Source of the DNA: a virus
Strand: one strand, 5' to 3'
Length of the DNA: 23,014 nt
Virus record (IMG/VR): IMGVR_UViG_3300035698_029886
Location: 1 to 23,014 of that record
Shown here: one piece after another, positions 6,345 through 13,170 of the stretch
How positions within the stretch are numbered: the stretch's first letter is position 1
Layout: every line of letters starts with the position of its first letter
Notes under the pieces: model-generated
What the model saw: the letters and a program-made list of their open reading frames with translations, nothing else
What the model was told of the DNA's origin: nothing
Database searches by the model: none
Made by a program: the position numbers and the translations under genes

Positions 6345-6720
6345 TTTTGTCTTCCTTGGTCAGTATCCTCTTGTCGATCTCCAGAAGGAGCGTCCCGCTG
6401 TGGTCCATCGTGTGCTCGGCCTTCTCAACGTATCCCCGATGCTTGCCCTTGCATTTCAGGAAAAAACATATGGCTCCCAAATTGTCGCCCTTCTTGATCA
6501 TCTCCATCAGTTTGGACTCCGCCAGGTCTATCATGGACTCCTCGATCTCCTTGCGAAGGGCGGCAAAATCCTTTGAACCCCGGGTCCAGTTTGATATGGT
6601 AGAGCTGGATACCTTGGATGCTAAGCATGCCGCGGTCATGTTACAGGCGTTCGCCCCGTACACCGCCAACCACGTCTTCATCCTCTTCGTTACGCGCTCA
6701 TAATGATGAACTTCTGCCAT
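6316..6720 (-). CDS. terS: Terminase small subunit (HTH)
   Basis: This 134-residue protein lies directly before TerL. Its N-terminal part carries a helix-turn-helix-like stretch at about 27-60 (NMTAACLASKVSSSTISNW, then TRGSKDFAALRKEIEES), followed by the typical AESKLMEMIKKGDNLGAICF and LKCKGKHRGYVEK region common to small terminases. Such proteins recognise phage DNA and load it onto the large subunit. The ATG follows GGGAGGT. It is the first gene of the leftward operon and begins 48 bases from the inverted-repeat control region. The family is inferred from pattern and position. Confidence 0.88.
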   Translation of the reverse strand: MAEVHHYERVTKRMKTWLAVYGANACNMTAACLASKVSSSTISNWTRGSKDFAALRKEIEESMIDLAESKLMEMIKKGDNLGAICFFLKCKGKHRGYVEKAEHTMDHSGTLLLEIDKRILTKEDKIGGEKPTDS

Positions 6721-6772
6721 TTAGACCTCCCTGTCTTTTGTACGTAGCCACTCAAACCCTGGCCCGCTCCAC

Positions 6773-6805
6773 AGTAATATAGCCCGTAGTGTGAAAAAAT
6801 TACCG
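6773..6805 (-). promoter_or_regulatory. Putative phage late promoter driving the terminase operon
   Basis: Read leftward, this 33-bp element begins CGGTAATT and ends CGGGCTATATTACT. It matches the rightward element at 18738-18770 at 29 of 33 positions. TATATT is the candidate -10 element. The conserved GGTAAT sits at -35 spacing (17 bp) but is not TTGACA-like, so a phage-encoded activator or sigma factor is likely. The remaining leader to the terS ATG is about 40 bases and contains the ribosome binding site. Confidence 0.65.
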
Positions 6806-6812
6806 ATATGGC

Positions 6813-6829
6813 GGCTATATTACTGTGGA
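6813..6829 (+). promoter_or_regulatory. Putative promoter core for the head operon
   Basis: This is the rightward arm of the inverted repeat, with TATATT at 6816-6821 and about 40 bases to the ATG at 6869. Unlike the other two copies it lacks the upstream CGGTAATT on its own strand, so it may be weaker, differently activated, or simply half of a shared operator. No sigma70-type -35 box is present. Confidence 0.45.
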
Positions 6830-6868
6830 CTGTACTGCGTCGTGTGGTGCAAACAGAGGATTTCGAGC

Positions 6869-7921
6869 ATGCCAGATTTCAATCAGACTCTTGAGGTTGA
6901 GGCATTCCGTTCAGGTAAATGGACGGACAGCGCGGGAAACACTAAGACCTGGAGCGATGCGGATCTTGATACCATCGCCGACAAGTACAACGCCACCAAG
7001 GACAGGGAAGCCCCCGTAGTACTGGGCCACCCTAAGGATAATAGCCCGGCCTATGGCTGGGTCGAGTCGGCGCGCCGGATGGGTGACCGCCTCATGCTCA
7101 AGCTCAAGAACGTACAGGACGGTTTCGTTGAGGCCCTGAAGGCAGGGGCATACAAGAAACGTTCTATCAGCCTCTTCCCCGATATGAACATCCGCCACTT
7201 AGGTTTCCTGGGTGGAGCACAGCCGGCAGTCCCGGGCCTCGCAGACGTGAAGTTTGAGGCCGGCGACGATGCCATTTCCTTTGAGTTCGCCATCGAGGAT
7301 AGCACCGATGACATCGAACTTATCAAAAAAGAAAACAAATTCTTCAAAGGTTTGTTCAGGCAGTTCAAGATGGAACTGCCGACCGATACCAATACAGAGC
7401 CGGACGCTGATCCGGAAACGGAAACTATGGAGGACGATATGTCTGAAGAGCTCAAGGCCCAGGTCACAGACCTCACCGCTAAGGTAGCGGAATTTGAGAA
7501 GGCCTCGACGGAGAAGGACACTGAGATCACTGCCTTGAAGGCTACGATCCAGACGGGTGCCGACACGGCACGTACAGTGGAGCACAAGTCTTTCTGTGAC
7601 GGTTTGGTCACAGAGGGCAAACTGCTTCCCGCAAACGTAGAGATGACCATGGAGAACATGGAGCTACGTTTCCAGGCCGACTTGACCAAGGGCGGCGAGA
7701 GCAAGTCTCTCGAAGTCTACAAGACCAGCCTGAACGGTGGAGAGAAGGTCGTTGAGATGTCCGAGGTCGCCACGAAGACTGAGGCTGTAGAGCCCGTCTC
7801 CACAGACAAGTTCACGGACGCATGCAGGACCCGTGCCGCTGAGAAGAAGATCTCCTTCAGCGATGCGATGAATGAGATCTCACTTGAGCAGCCTGAATTG
7901 GCAAGAGCATACGCTCAGTAA
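6869..7921 (+). CDS. I: Mu gpI-like prohead protease/scaffold precursor
   Basis: The start chosen is ATG 6869, eight bases after AGAGGA, giving 350 residues. The frame reaches back to a GTG at 6791, but that lies inside the inverted-repeat control region. The N-terminal domain (about 1-150) matches Mu gpI-type proteases: APVVLGHPKDNSPAYGWV with His54, then KKRSISLFPDM with Ser99/Ser101 as candidate catalytic residues. After an acidic linker, the C-terminal part is a coiled coil (EELKAQVTDLTAKVAEFEKA). It is typical of scaffold, which shapes the prohead and is then cut away. An internal start at 7439 probably yields the scaffold alone. It is the first gene of the head operon. The family assignment is fairly firm; the catalytic residues are inferred. 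Confidence 0.88.
   Translation: MPDFNQTLEVEAFRSGKWTDSAGNTKTWSDADLDTIADKYNATKDREAPVVLGHPKDNSPAYGWVESARRMGDRLMLKLKNVQDGFVEALKAGAYKKRSISLFPDMNIRHLGFLGGAQPAVPGLADVKFEAGDDAISFEFAIEDSTDDIELIKKENKFFKGLFRQFKMELPTDTNTEPDADPETETMEDDMSEELKAQVTDLTAKVAEFEKASTEKDTEITALKATIQTGADTARTVEHKSFCDGLVTEGKLLPANVEMTMENMELRFQADLTKGGESKSLEVYKTSLNGGEKVVEMSEVATKTEAVEPVSTDKFTDACRTRAAEKKISFSDAMNEISLEQPELARAYAQ
7439..7921 (+). CDS. Z: Nested in-frame scaffold protein (Mu gpZ-like)
   Basis: Inside gene I and in the same frame, GGAGG at 7429-7433 is followed after five bases by ATG 7439, an ideal internal ribosome binding site placed at the boundary between the protease domain and the coiled-coil scaffold. The resulting 160-residue product starts MSEELKAQVTDLTAKVAEFE. 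Mu I/Z and lambda C/Nu3 make their scaffold in this way. Nothing else would explain a near-perfect site at that exact domain boundary. Expression itself has not been shown. Confidence 0.7.
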   Translation: MSEELKAQVTDLTAKVAEFEKASTEKDTEITALKATIQTGADTARTVEHKSFCDGLVTEGKLLPANVEMTMENMELRFQADLTKGGESKSLEVYKTSLNGGEKVVEMSEVATKTEAVEPVSTDKFTDACRTRAAEKKISFSDAMNEISLEQPELARAYAQ

Positions 7922-7931
7922 GGAGTTACAC

Positions 7932-8318
7932 ATGGCATGGGAAAATCGCGGTCAGGACATTTCTTTCGTTGCTGAAGAGGCTATCGAGCAGTATCGTTTC
8001 GTGATACTTTCGAGCACAGAGGGATCCGTGCGCAAGCCGAACTCGGCAGCGGAGTATTCTATCGGTATCACGCAGAACGCTGCGGCGGCTGCCAACGATA
8101 TCGTCTCAGTACGTATCAGTGGGCTCAGCAAGGTAACGGCTAACGATGCGCTTGCGGTCAATGACATGGTCATGCCGGAGTACGTGAGTGCAACCGATGC
8201 TGGTAAGGCAGACGATGCAACCGCCACCCTTGAGTACTCTAAGGGCCAAGTGGTCGCAGCGGCTACTGCCGAGGATGACTACGCGGTAGTCTTGATCCTT
8301 AGCTCGAACCCTGTCTAA
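7932..8318 (+). CDS. DUF2190-type capsid decoration protein (copy 1)
   Basis: The 128-residue protein begins MAWENRGQDISFVAEEAIEQ, the typical opening of DUF2190-like proteins found beside capsid genes, where they act as a decoration or cement protein on the head surface. The rest is small, Ala/Val-rich and beta-strand-like, without cysteine. The ATG follows AAGGAG that overlaps the stop of gene I. It is a paralogue of the next gene, with shared N-termini (ENRG-x-DI-x-F). The role is inferred from the family and the neighbouring protease and capsid genes. Confidence 0.82.
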   Translation: MAWENRGQDISFVAEEAIEQYRFVILSSTEGSVRKPNSAAEYSIGITQNAAAAANDIVSVRISGLSKVTANDALAVNDMVMPEYVSATDAGKADDATATLEYSKGQVVAAATAEDDYAVVLILSSNPV

Positions 8319-8335
8319 GAAGGAGCGAATAGATT

Positions 8336-8737
8336 ATGGCTTTCGAAAACAGAGGGCTCGATATCCGCTTCGATGCGGGTGAAGACCTTAGCTCGTCTCA
8401 GTACCGCTTCATGGAGCTCAACTCCGATGGAGAAGCGATCCTGGCTGGAGCGACAGGTGGTTACGCTGTGGGTATCCTGCAGAACACGCCGGAAGAGGGT
8501 TATGCGGCGGCTGTGCGGGTAGACGGCGTAAGCAAACTTGCCATTGGTTCCACAGGGATCTATGGTACAACGGGCGTAGCAATAAACACGTTCGTGTCTC
8601 CCGATGCCAACGGCAGAGGTGTGGGCGAAACTGGCGTAGGGTATGCGCCGAAGTACACCAAGGCTCGCGTGCTTGAATCTACGTACCTTTTCGACAAGCT
8701 CTCGACCGTCGAGATCGTATCCGCGAACCCCGCGTAA
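8336..8737 (+). CDS. DUF2190-type capsid decoration protein (copy 2)
   Basis: The 133-residue protein starts MAFENRGLDIRFDAGEDLSS and shares the ENRG-x-DI-x-F opening, the G-I-x-QN middle motif (VGILQNT against IGITQNA), the V-R-V/I-x-G-x-SK segment and the V-x-x-NP-A/V end with the previous gene. The two are tandem duplicates that have diverged strongly. Copy 2 carries an extra glycine-rich loop (about 70-105). It lies directly before the major capsid gene and has its own AAGGAG. Two different cement-like proteins may occupy different capsid sites, which is an inference. Confidence 0.8.
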   Translation: MAFENRGLDIRFDAGEDLSSSQYRFMELNSDGEAILAGATGGYAVGILQNTPEEGYAAAVRVDGVSKLAIGSTGIYGTTGVAINTFVSPDANGRGVGETGVGYAPKYTKARVLESTYLFDKLSTVEIVSANPA

Positions 8738-8758
8738 CAACTGAACAAGGAGTAAGAA

Positions 8759-9742
8759 ATGCCTCAGCCAACAGATACTTCAATCCTGGTGCGTGGTGCA
8801 CTACAGGAAGTTAGCATTGGATACAAGAACGAGTCGTACATCGCCGATCAGGTGTTCCCGATCATCAATGGTCTTGGACGTCTGTCGAAGGTCGCCAAGT
8901 ACAACAAGGGCGCATGGTACCGCAACGAGGCCGCTTATCGCGCCCCGGGTACTGAGGCCAGGCGTGGCGGCTACACGGTGACTACCGAGAACCTCGACCC
9001 GAAGCAGATCGCTTTCGCGAAGGAAGTAACGAAAGAGATCGCAGCGGACGCGGCAACTGCCGGCAACCTGCCCCTGCGCCCCGCGCAGGAAGCTATCATG
9101 TACACTGCCGACAAGGTGGATTTGTTCAAAGAGAAGACGATTGCCGACCTTATCTTCGCGCAGACCTGGGCTGATGGCAACTTAGGTGGTGAAGACGCTG
9201 GTGGGTTGTGGGCCGCTACGGACACTACCAACACCCTCGTGACAGACGTCGTAGCCGGCAAGCAGGCTATCCGCACAGCGACTGGCAAGATCGCCAACAC
9301 GCTTGTCATGGACTATGACACCATGATCGCGCAGACTTTGAACGTCGTCCTGTCCGACAAGATCAAGTACACCCAGACTTCCGTCATGACCCCGGCTCTG
9401 CTGGCGTCGTTGCTGGAGCTGGACCAGGTCATTATCGGTTCTGCGGTGTACAGCACCGCTGATGAGAACGCTGACAATGACGACTTCACGGCCGCCAACA
9501 TCTGGGAGCAGAATGCCGGTAAGGGTTCAGCATTCCTGTGCTACCGTCCGGCGTCCGCTGGTCTGTTCCAGGCATCGCCTGGCTACCAGTACCGCCTCAT
9601 GGTAGAGGGTATGAACCGCAGGACGTACTCATGGTACGACAACGCGATTCACTCCACCATCTACGAGACGCAGGAGGATGTGGATCTCGCGGTGGTCGAC
9701 ACGGCGTGCGGCTACCTGTGGAAGGACACGCACACTACCTAA
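8759..9742 (+). CDS. Major capsid protein
   Basis: At 327 residues, starting after AAGGAG, this is the expected capsid gene by position: after protease/scaffold and decoration genes, before gp36/gp37-like connectors. The N-terminus (IADQVFPIINGLGRLSKVAK, then a GAWYRNEAAYRAPGTEARRG segment) and the C-terminal region (FLCYRPASAGLFQASPGYQY, then R-x-Y-SWYDN) resemble HK97-fold capsid proteins of Mu-like and related myophages. It forms the head shell hexamers and pentamers. A strong terminator follows 24 bases after the stop, consistent with high, separately controlled expression. Confidence 0.88.
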   Translation: MPQPTDTSILVRGALQEVSIGYKNESYIADQVFPIINGLGRLSKVAKYNKGAWYRNEAAYRAPGTEARRGGYTVTTENLDPKQIAFAKEVTKEIAADAATAGNLPLRPAQEAIMYTADKVDLFKEKTIADLIFAQTWADGNLGGEDAGGLWAATDTTNTLVTDVVAGKQAIRTATGKIANTLVMDYDTMIAQTLNVVLSDKIKYTQTSVMTPALLASLLELDQVIIGSAVYSTADENADNDDFTAANIWEQNAGKGSAFLCYRPASAGLFQASPGYQYRLMVEGMNRRTYSWYDNAIHSTIYETQEDVDLAVVDTACGYLWKDTHTT

Positions 9743-9766
9743 GGGTAGTTGAAGGATAACGGTCCG

Positions 9767-9799
9767 ATGGGCGGCGGCAGTGTCGCCGCCCATTTTTTG
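9767..9799 (+). terminator. Rho-independent terminator after the major capsid gene
   Basis: ATGGGCGGCG (9767-9776) and CGCCGCCCAT (9784-9793) form a perfect 10-bp stem with a seven-base loop, followed by six T residues (9793-9798). It lies 24 bases after the capsid stop and 21 before the next ATG. Partial read-through is needed unless an unseen promoter serves the tail genes, so it probably sets a high capsid to connector ratio. Confidence 0.92.
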
Positions 9800-9819
9800 T
9801 TGAAACGAAGAAGGGGCAC

Positions 9820-10245
9820 ATGGCATACAGTTCTCTCGAAGACCTGAAGACGTACATGCCCGAGCGCGACCTGGTGCAGCTTACCGACCAGGACGGCGTG
9901 AATGAGATAGACGCGGAGATCGTCGACGATGCGATACTGCGCGCCGACAACATGATCGATACGTACTTGAGGGGAAGATATCCGGCGCCCATCACTGGCA
10001 CCGTCCCACAGGAGATCAAGGATATCAGTACCAAGCTGGCGGCGTACAACCTGTACAGAAAGAACATGCAGACTACGCTTCCTGACCCGGTGAAGATGGA
10101 GCGTTCCGATGCCATGTCGATGTTGAAGGACATACAGTCCGGCAAGCTGACACCGTTCCCGAGCACGGACGAGCCGTCTATTATCGTATCGAACAAGGAC
10201 GCAGATGACAAGATCTACACATCAACGGTATGGGATACATACTAA
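9820..10245 (+). CDS. Mu gp36-like (DUF1320) head-tail connector protein
   Basis: The 141-residue protein begins MAYSSLEDLKTYMPERDLVQ and continues with VDDAILRADNMIDTYLRGRYP and IKDISTKLAAYNLYR. This is the characteristic DUF1320 layout: an adaptor-like helical bundle with a GRYP turn. Such proteins form the ring under the portal. It follows the capsid terminator and carries GAAGAAGGGGC as its ribosome binding site. The stop overlaps the ATG of the next gene by one base (TAATG). The family call is good; the exact ring position is inferred. Confidence 0.87.
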   Translation: MAYSSLEDLKTYMPERDLVQLTDQDGVNEIDAEIVDDAILRADNMIDTYLRGRYPAPITGTVPQEIKDISTKLAAYNLYRKNMQTTLPDPVKMERSDAMSMLKDIQSGKLTPFPSTDEPSIIVSNKDADDKIYTSTVWDTY

Positions 10246-10817
10246 TGATCTCTGATATCTGCAGAGCGATATTGGACAAGTTGAACACTGCCGGGATAGA
10301 TGTCCGGCAGATAGAGTTACGCGATTTGGTCAATAGGACACTAAGCCTTAGGGGGCCTGCTGTAAATGTGGCGGTGGATGCGGCAACAATGACGCCGCTC
10401 ACAGTCAACAGTGTGTACAAAGTTACCTTGGATATCTCTCTTATCCTCGTGCTTAAGAATCTGAAGGGCGAAGAGAGTGCCAGGCTGGAGTCGCAAGACA
10501 TATTGGACGCGCTCATACAGGCGTTCACTCTGACCGACCTTGGACTTGAACTGCAGGACCCGCTGGTCCCCACCTCCTTCCGGAATATCACCGATAAGGA
10601 GTATGCGGACGGCGGGTTCCAACTCTACCAGTTGAACCTGCGGTGTTCGTACAACGTTGAGAAGGAGAGTGACGAGGAGGACTGGGGCATTCTGACCAGC
10701 ATCCTCACCAAGTACTACCTGCAGCCGAGAACTGAAACAGGCATGCTGGGGGTGACCGGGCCGGAGATGGAAGGCCTGGTATGGTACGAAGGCGGATCAA
10801 CAGGGGTCAGTGGATGA
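10245..10817 (+). CDS. Mu gp37-like (DUF1834) neck/tail terminator protein
   Basis: The start is ATG 10245 in a TAATG overlap with the gp36-like gene, rather than the upstream ATG 10230. The 190-residue product shows the DUF1834-like pattern: an N-terminal helix (ISDICRAILDKLNTAG), a long beta-strand section (VNSVYKVTLDISLILVLKNL), RLESQDILDALIQAF and a LGLELQDPLVPTS loop. In Mu, gp37 lies between gp36 and the tail sheath, as here, and is thought to act at the neck or tail end. The family is assigned from pattern and gene order. Confidence 0.78.
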   Translation: MISDICRAILDKLNTAGIDVRQIELRDLVNRTLSLRGPAVNVAVDAATMTPLTVNSVYKVTLDISLILVLKNLKGEESARLESQDILDALIQAFTLTDLGLELQDPLVPTSFRNITDKEYADGGFQLYQLNLRCSYNVEKESDEEDWGILTSILTKYYLQPRTETGMLGVTGPEMEGLVWYEGGSTGVSG

Positions 10818-10851
10818 CCTTGATTATACACGTGAGACAGGAGAGGTGACA

Positions 10852-11199
10852 ATGGCACGGATACAGATTATAGCACCTAAGGGGACAACGTTCACGATAG
10901 GCGGCAAGCGTATCACGGACAGCAAGCCTATCACCGCGCGCTCCGAGGAATACCGTATCATGAAGTACCTGTCCGATGGATCGGTTCTACTGTACGAGGA
11001 ACCGAAGAAACCTAAGAAGGCGCTCGCCCCTAAGGTAAAGGATGAAACCCCGAAGGCCTCCAAGAAGGCCTCCGAGACAGAGGATAAACCCAAAACGGAC
11101 GGTAGCATCGAGGTAGACGAATTGCTCGCCAGCCTCCCTGAAGCGTCCGGTGCGGACAAAGAGGAAGCGTCTGACGCGGCTCTGACAACCGAGGAGTAA
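10852..11199 (+). CDS. DUF2635-like small protein (Mu gp38 position) with Lys-rich tail
   Basis: The start chosen is ATG 10852, seven bases after AGGAGAGG; the frame extends to 10810 but without a better site. The first 50 residues (IIAPKGTTFTIGGKRITDSK, then EEYRIMKYLSDGSVLLYEE) resemble Mu gp38/DUF2635 proteins, which are usually about 60 residues and sit just before the sheath gene, as here. Residues after about 50 are Lys/Pro-rich, then acidic (PKKPKKALAPKVKDETPK, then EASGADKEEASDAA), low in complexity and probably disordered. The extension roughly doubles the usual length. The function is unknown. Confidence 0.65.
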   Translation: MARIQIIAPKGTTFTIGGKRITDSKPITARSEEYRIMKYLSDGSVLLYEEPKKPKKALAPKVKDETPKASKKASETEDKPKTDGSIEVDELLASLPEASGADKEEASDAALTTEE

Positions 11200-11204
11200 A
11201 TATT

Positions 11205-12659
11205 ATGGCATCACCAAACATCTCTTTCACCGAAGTACCTGAGGGCATCCGCAAGCCGGGCGTCTACTTTGAGTACAACACGTCGCTCGCCGTGCGCGGC
11301 CTTCCGACTATTTCCAACAGCATTCTCATGCTGGGTATGCGTACGAGTGGCGGTAGTGTGGCGGAGAATATCCCCACGAAGATCTTCGGCGCCGAAGACG
11401 CAAAGCTGTATTTCGGCACAGGAAGCCCGCTCCATGTCATGGCCATTTCCCTGTACAAGGCTAACCCCTATGCCTCTTCGGTAACGTGCGTAGCACTGGA
11501 CGAAGCGACCGGGACCCCCGCAGAGGGTGCGTGGGGTTTCACCGGCACAGCAACGGCGTCCGGTACAGTCACGTCCTTTATTCAGGATCAGCGTATCGAT
11601 ATATCCGTAGCCAACGAGGATACGGCCGACGAGGTCGCTGCCGCCCTTGAGGCAGAGATCGCCAAGTATGAGGATACTCTCCCCATCACCGCCGCCGTTT
11701 CCACCAACGTGGTTACCTTGACCGCTCGCCTGGACGGGACGGACGGGAACTACATCCCGATGGCGCAGGAAATTGACTGTGCAGGTATCATGACTACTGG
11801 TGAGACTGGCATGATTCTTGGGGCCACCGACCCGACTGTCGCCGATGCATTGACGGCCGTGTTCCCGGGTGAGTACTCGATCTACATTTCTGAATTCGTG
11901 GACGATACGGCCCTCGGCCTTATCAAGACGCACATCGACACCAAGTCGAATGCTATCGAGCAGCGTCCCGCGATATGCGCGTACGGCTACACCGAGCTGG
12001 TGGGTAACGGCGCGGCTATCAAGACACAGGCCGGCACGACCTTGAACAGTGGGCGTATGTCTGTGGCAACAATGGCTTACTCTACTACAGTAGGTCCCCA
12101 GGCCGCACCGATGCAGATAGCCGCCGCTTTCGGTGGTGTGCTTGCCTCGGCGACTGACCCGGCACAGCCGTACAACAACTTGGGTCTGACGGCGATCCCG
12201 ACCCCGGCGGTAGCGGACAGGTTCTCCCGTAGCGTCCAGGAGGATTATCTGGACAACGGTGTGACCCCGCTCCACGTGATACCGGGCAACAAGGCCGCTA
12301 TCGTAAGGGCTATCAGCACGTACACCACGAACGCAGCCGGCACGGCTGACCCGTCTCTGCTGGATATCACGACTATCCGTACGCTTGACTACACGCGTAA
12401 CGCTATCGTGACCCGTCTGGAGAACAGGTTCCCTCGCGCCAAGCTGTCGAGCCGTACGCCGAACCGGGTGCGCACTCAGGTTCTTGATGTCCTGCGCCAG
12501 CTCGAAGACCTTGAGATCGTGGAAGAGGTTGATGCGAACAAGGCCGGTGTCCTGGTCGAGCGCGACTCGTCCGACGCCAGCCGTCTCAATGTCCGCGTGC
12601 CTGCAGACGTTGTGAACGGCCTCCATGTGCTCGCTGGTGTTATCGACCTGTTGCTCTGA
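11205..12659 (+). CDS. L: Contractile tail sheath protein (Mu gpL-like)
   Basis: At 484 residues and directly before the tube gene, this is the Mu L/gp39-type sheath. It begins with the PNISFTEVPEGIRKPGVYFE opening typical of these sheaths, followed by an inserted beta-rich domain (about 90-200, containing VVTLTARLDGTDGNY), the conserved AICAYGYTELV region and a C-terminal segment with LDYTRNAIVTRLENRFPRAK. Sheath subunits encircle the tube and contract during injection. The ribosome binding site is GAGGAG, overlapping the end of the previous gene. The presence of a sheath makes the virion a myovirus. Confidence 0.92.
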   Translation: MASPNISFTEVPEGIRKPGVYFEYNTSLAVRGLPTISNSILMLGMRTSGGSVAENIPTKIFGAEDAKLYFGTGSPLHVMAISLYKANPYASSVTCVALDEATGTPAEGAWGFTGTATASGTVTSFIQDQRIDISVANEDTADEVAAALEAEIAKYEDTLPITAAVSTNVVTLTARLDGTDGNYIPMAQEIDCAGIMTTGETGMILGATDPTVADALTAVFPGEYSIYISEFVDDTALGLIKTHIDTKSNAIEQRPAICAYGYTELVGNGAAIKTQAGTTLNSGRMSVATMAYSTTVGPQAAPMQIAAAFGGVLASATDPAQPYNNLGLTAIPTPAVADRFSRSVQEDYLDNGVTPLHVIPGNKAAIVRAISTYTTNAAGTADPSLLDITTIRTLDYTRNAIVTRLENRFPRAKLSSRTPNRVRTQVLDVLRQLEDLEIVEEVDANKAGVLVERDSSDASRLNVRVPADVVNGLHVLAGVIDLLL

Positions 12660-12707
12660 TGGTAAGATTGATTTGACTTGTAGGTCGACACAGATAGATG
12701 AACTACC

Positions 12708-12733
12708 CCCGGGGTCCTAAGGGCCTCGGGTTT
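12708..12733 (+). other. Hairpin between sheath and tube genes, possible weak terminator
   Basis: CCCGGGG (12708-12714) can pair with CCTCGGG (12724-12730), with one G-T pair and a nine-base loop, followed by only three T residues. A TTGACT at 12673 has only a poor -10 partner near 12695. I read the gap (12660-12752) as a processing or weak attenuation site ahead of the highly expressed tube gene. Confidence 0.4.
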
Positions 12734-12752
12734 CAACTAAGGAGAAATCACC

Positions 12753-13112
12753 ATGGCACGATATGTATCGCGCATAGAACTCGAAGTGAACGGAGAGGCA
12801 ATCTCCGATTTCAGTTCATTCACGGACATGACGAAGAGCCGTCACATCCAGGTCGAGCTGATGAACAAAACAGGCCATGCGGCTATCACGCCCCGCTATC
12901 AGGTTTCGGTAGACTATGTCACGCCGAGGGACTCTAAGGAATTCGACTGGTCGGATGTGTCTAACGGCACGCTGACTATCGAGTATGAGAACGGCAACCG
13001 GACTACTTGGGGCGGCGTGTTCGTCCTTGATGAAGGCGACTCGTCTTTCGACGGGACTGCTGCATCGACAAGGACCATTACCCTTGGTGCGGAGTCGCGC
13101 GCCACAGAGTAA
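12753..13112 (+). CDS. M: Tail tube protein (Mu gpM-like)
   Basis: The 119-residue protein follows the sheath gene and starts after AAGGAG. Its sequence (MARYVSRIELEVNGEAISDF, then SSFTDMTKSRHIQVELMNKTG, YQVSVDYVTPRD and NGTLTIEYENGNRTTWGGVF) is beta-rich and fits the Mu M/gp40 tube family at its usual length. Tube subunits stack into hexameric rings through which DNA passes. Hairpins lie on both sides of the gene, which suits the much higher tube copy number compared with the chaperone after it. Confidence 0.87.
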   Translation: MARYVSRIELEVNGEAISDFSSFTDMTKSRHIQVELMNKTGHAAITPRYQVSVDYVTPRDSKEFDWSDVSNGTLTIEYENGNRTTWGGVFVLDEGDSSFDGTAASTRTITLGAESRATE

Positions 13113-13125
13113 CATCGGATAGACA

Positions 13126-13148
13126 GGAGGCTCTTGGGTAGAGCCTCC
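13126..13148 (+). other. Perfect 8-bp hairpin after the tube gene
   Basis: GGAGGCTC (13126-13133) pairs exactly with GAGCCTCC (13141-13148) around a seven-base loop. No T tract follows, so a classic terminator is unlikely. The stem also hides a GGAGG sequence that might otherwise act as a ribosome binding site. An mRNA stability or processing role is possible. Confidence 0.6.
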
Positions 13149-13170
13149 GTACCATAGCAAGGAGACAGGA

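Larger units (their letters stand above)
6768..6829. repeat. Perfect 17-bp inverted repeat in the divergent control region
   Basis: TCCACAGTAATATAGCC (6768-6784) and its exact reverse complement GGCTATATTACTGTGGA (6813-6829) flank a 28-bp spacer. The repeat sits between the terminase operon (leftward) and the head operon (rightward). Each arm places a TATATT hexamer where it could act as a -10 element facing its own operon. The 12-base core GGCTATATTACT recurs at 18759-18770. There is no T tract, so a terminator is unlikely. Confidence 0.9.

Noticed and set aside
5890-6576. A 228-codon plus-strand frame across the terminase genes
   Set aside because: It lies opposite TerL and TerS, whose motifs are intact, and its product has no coherent domain or start signal.
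6791-6868. N-terminal extension of the protease gene from GTG 6791
   Set aside because: The start lies between the arms of the inverted repeat and upstream of the likely transcription start, while ATG 6869 has a well-spaced AGAGGA.
7051-7704. A 217-codon minus-strand frame inside the protease/scaffold gene
   Set aside because: It is a Ser/Val-rich shadow of the acidic coiled-coil coding sequence and no leftward transcription signal serves it.
11211-12626. A 471-codon open frame on the minus strand opposite the tail sheath gene
   Set aside because: It is fully antisense to a clear sheath gene, is rich in His, Arg and Cys without any domain, and has no ribosome binding site. It reflects the sheath gene's codon bias.
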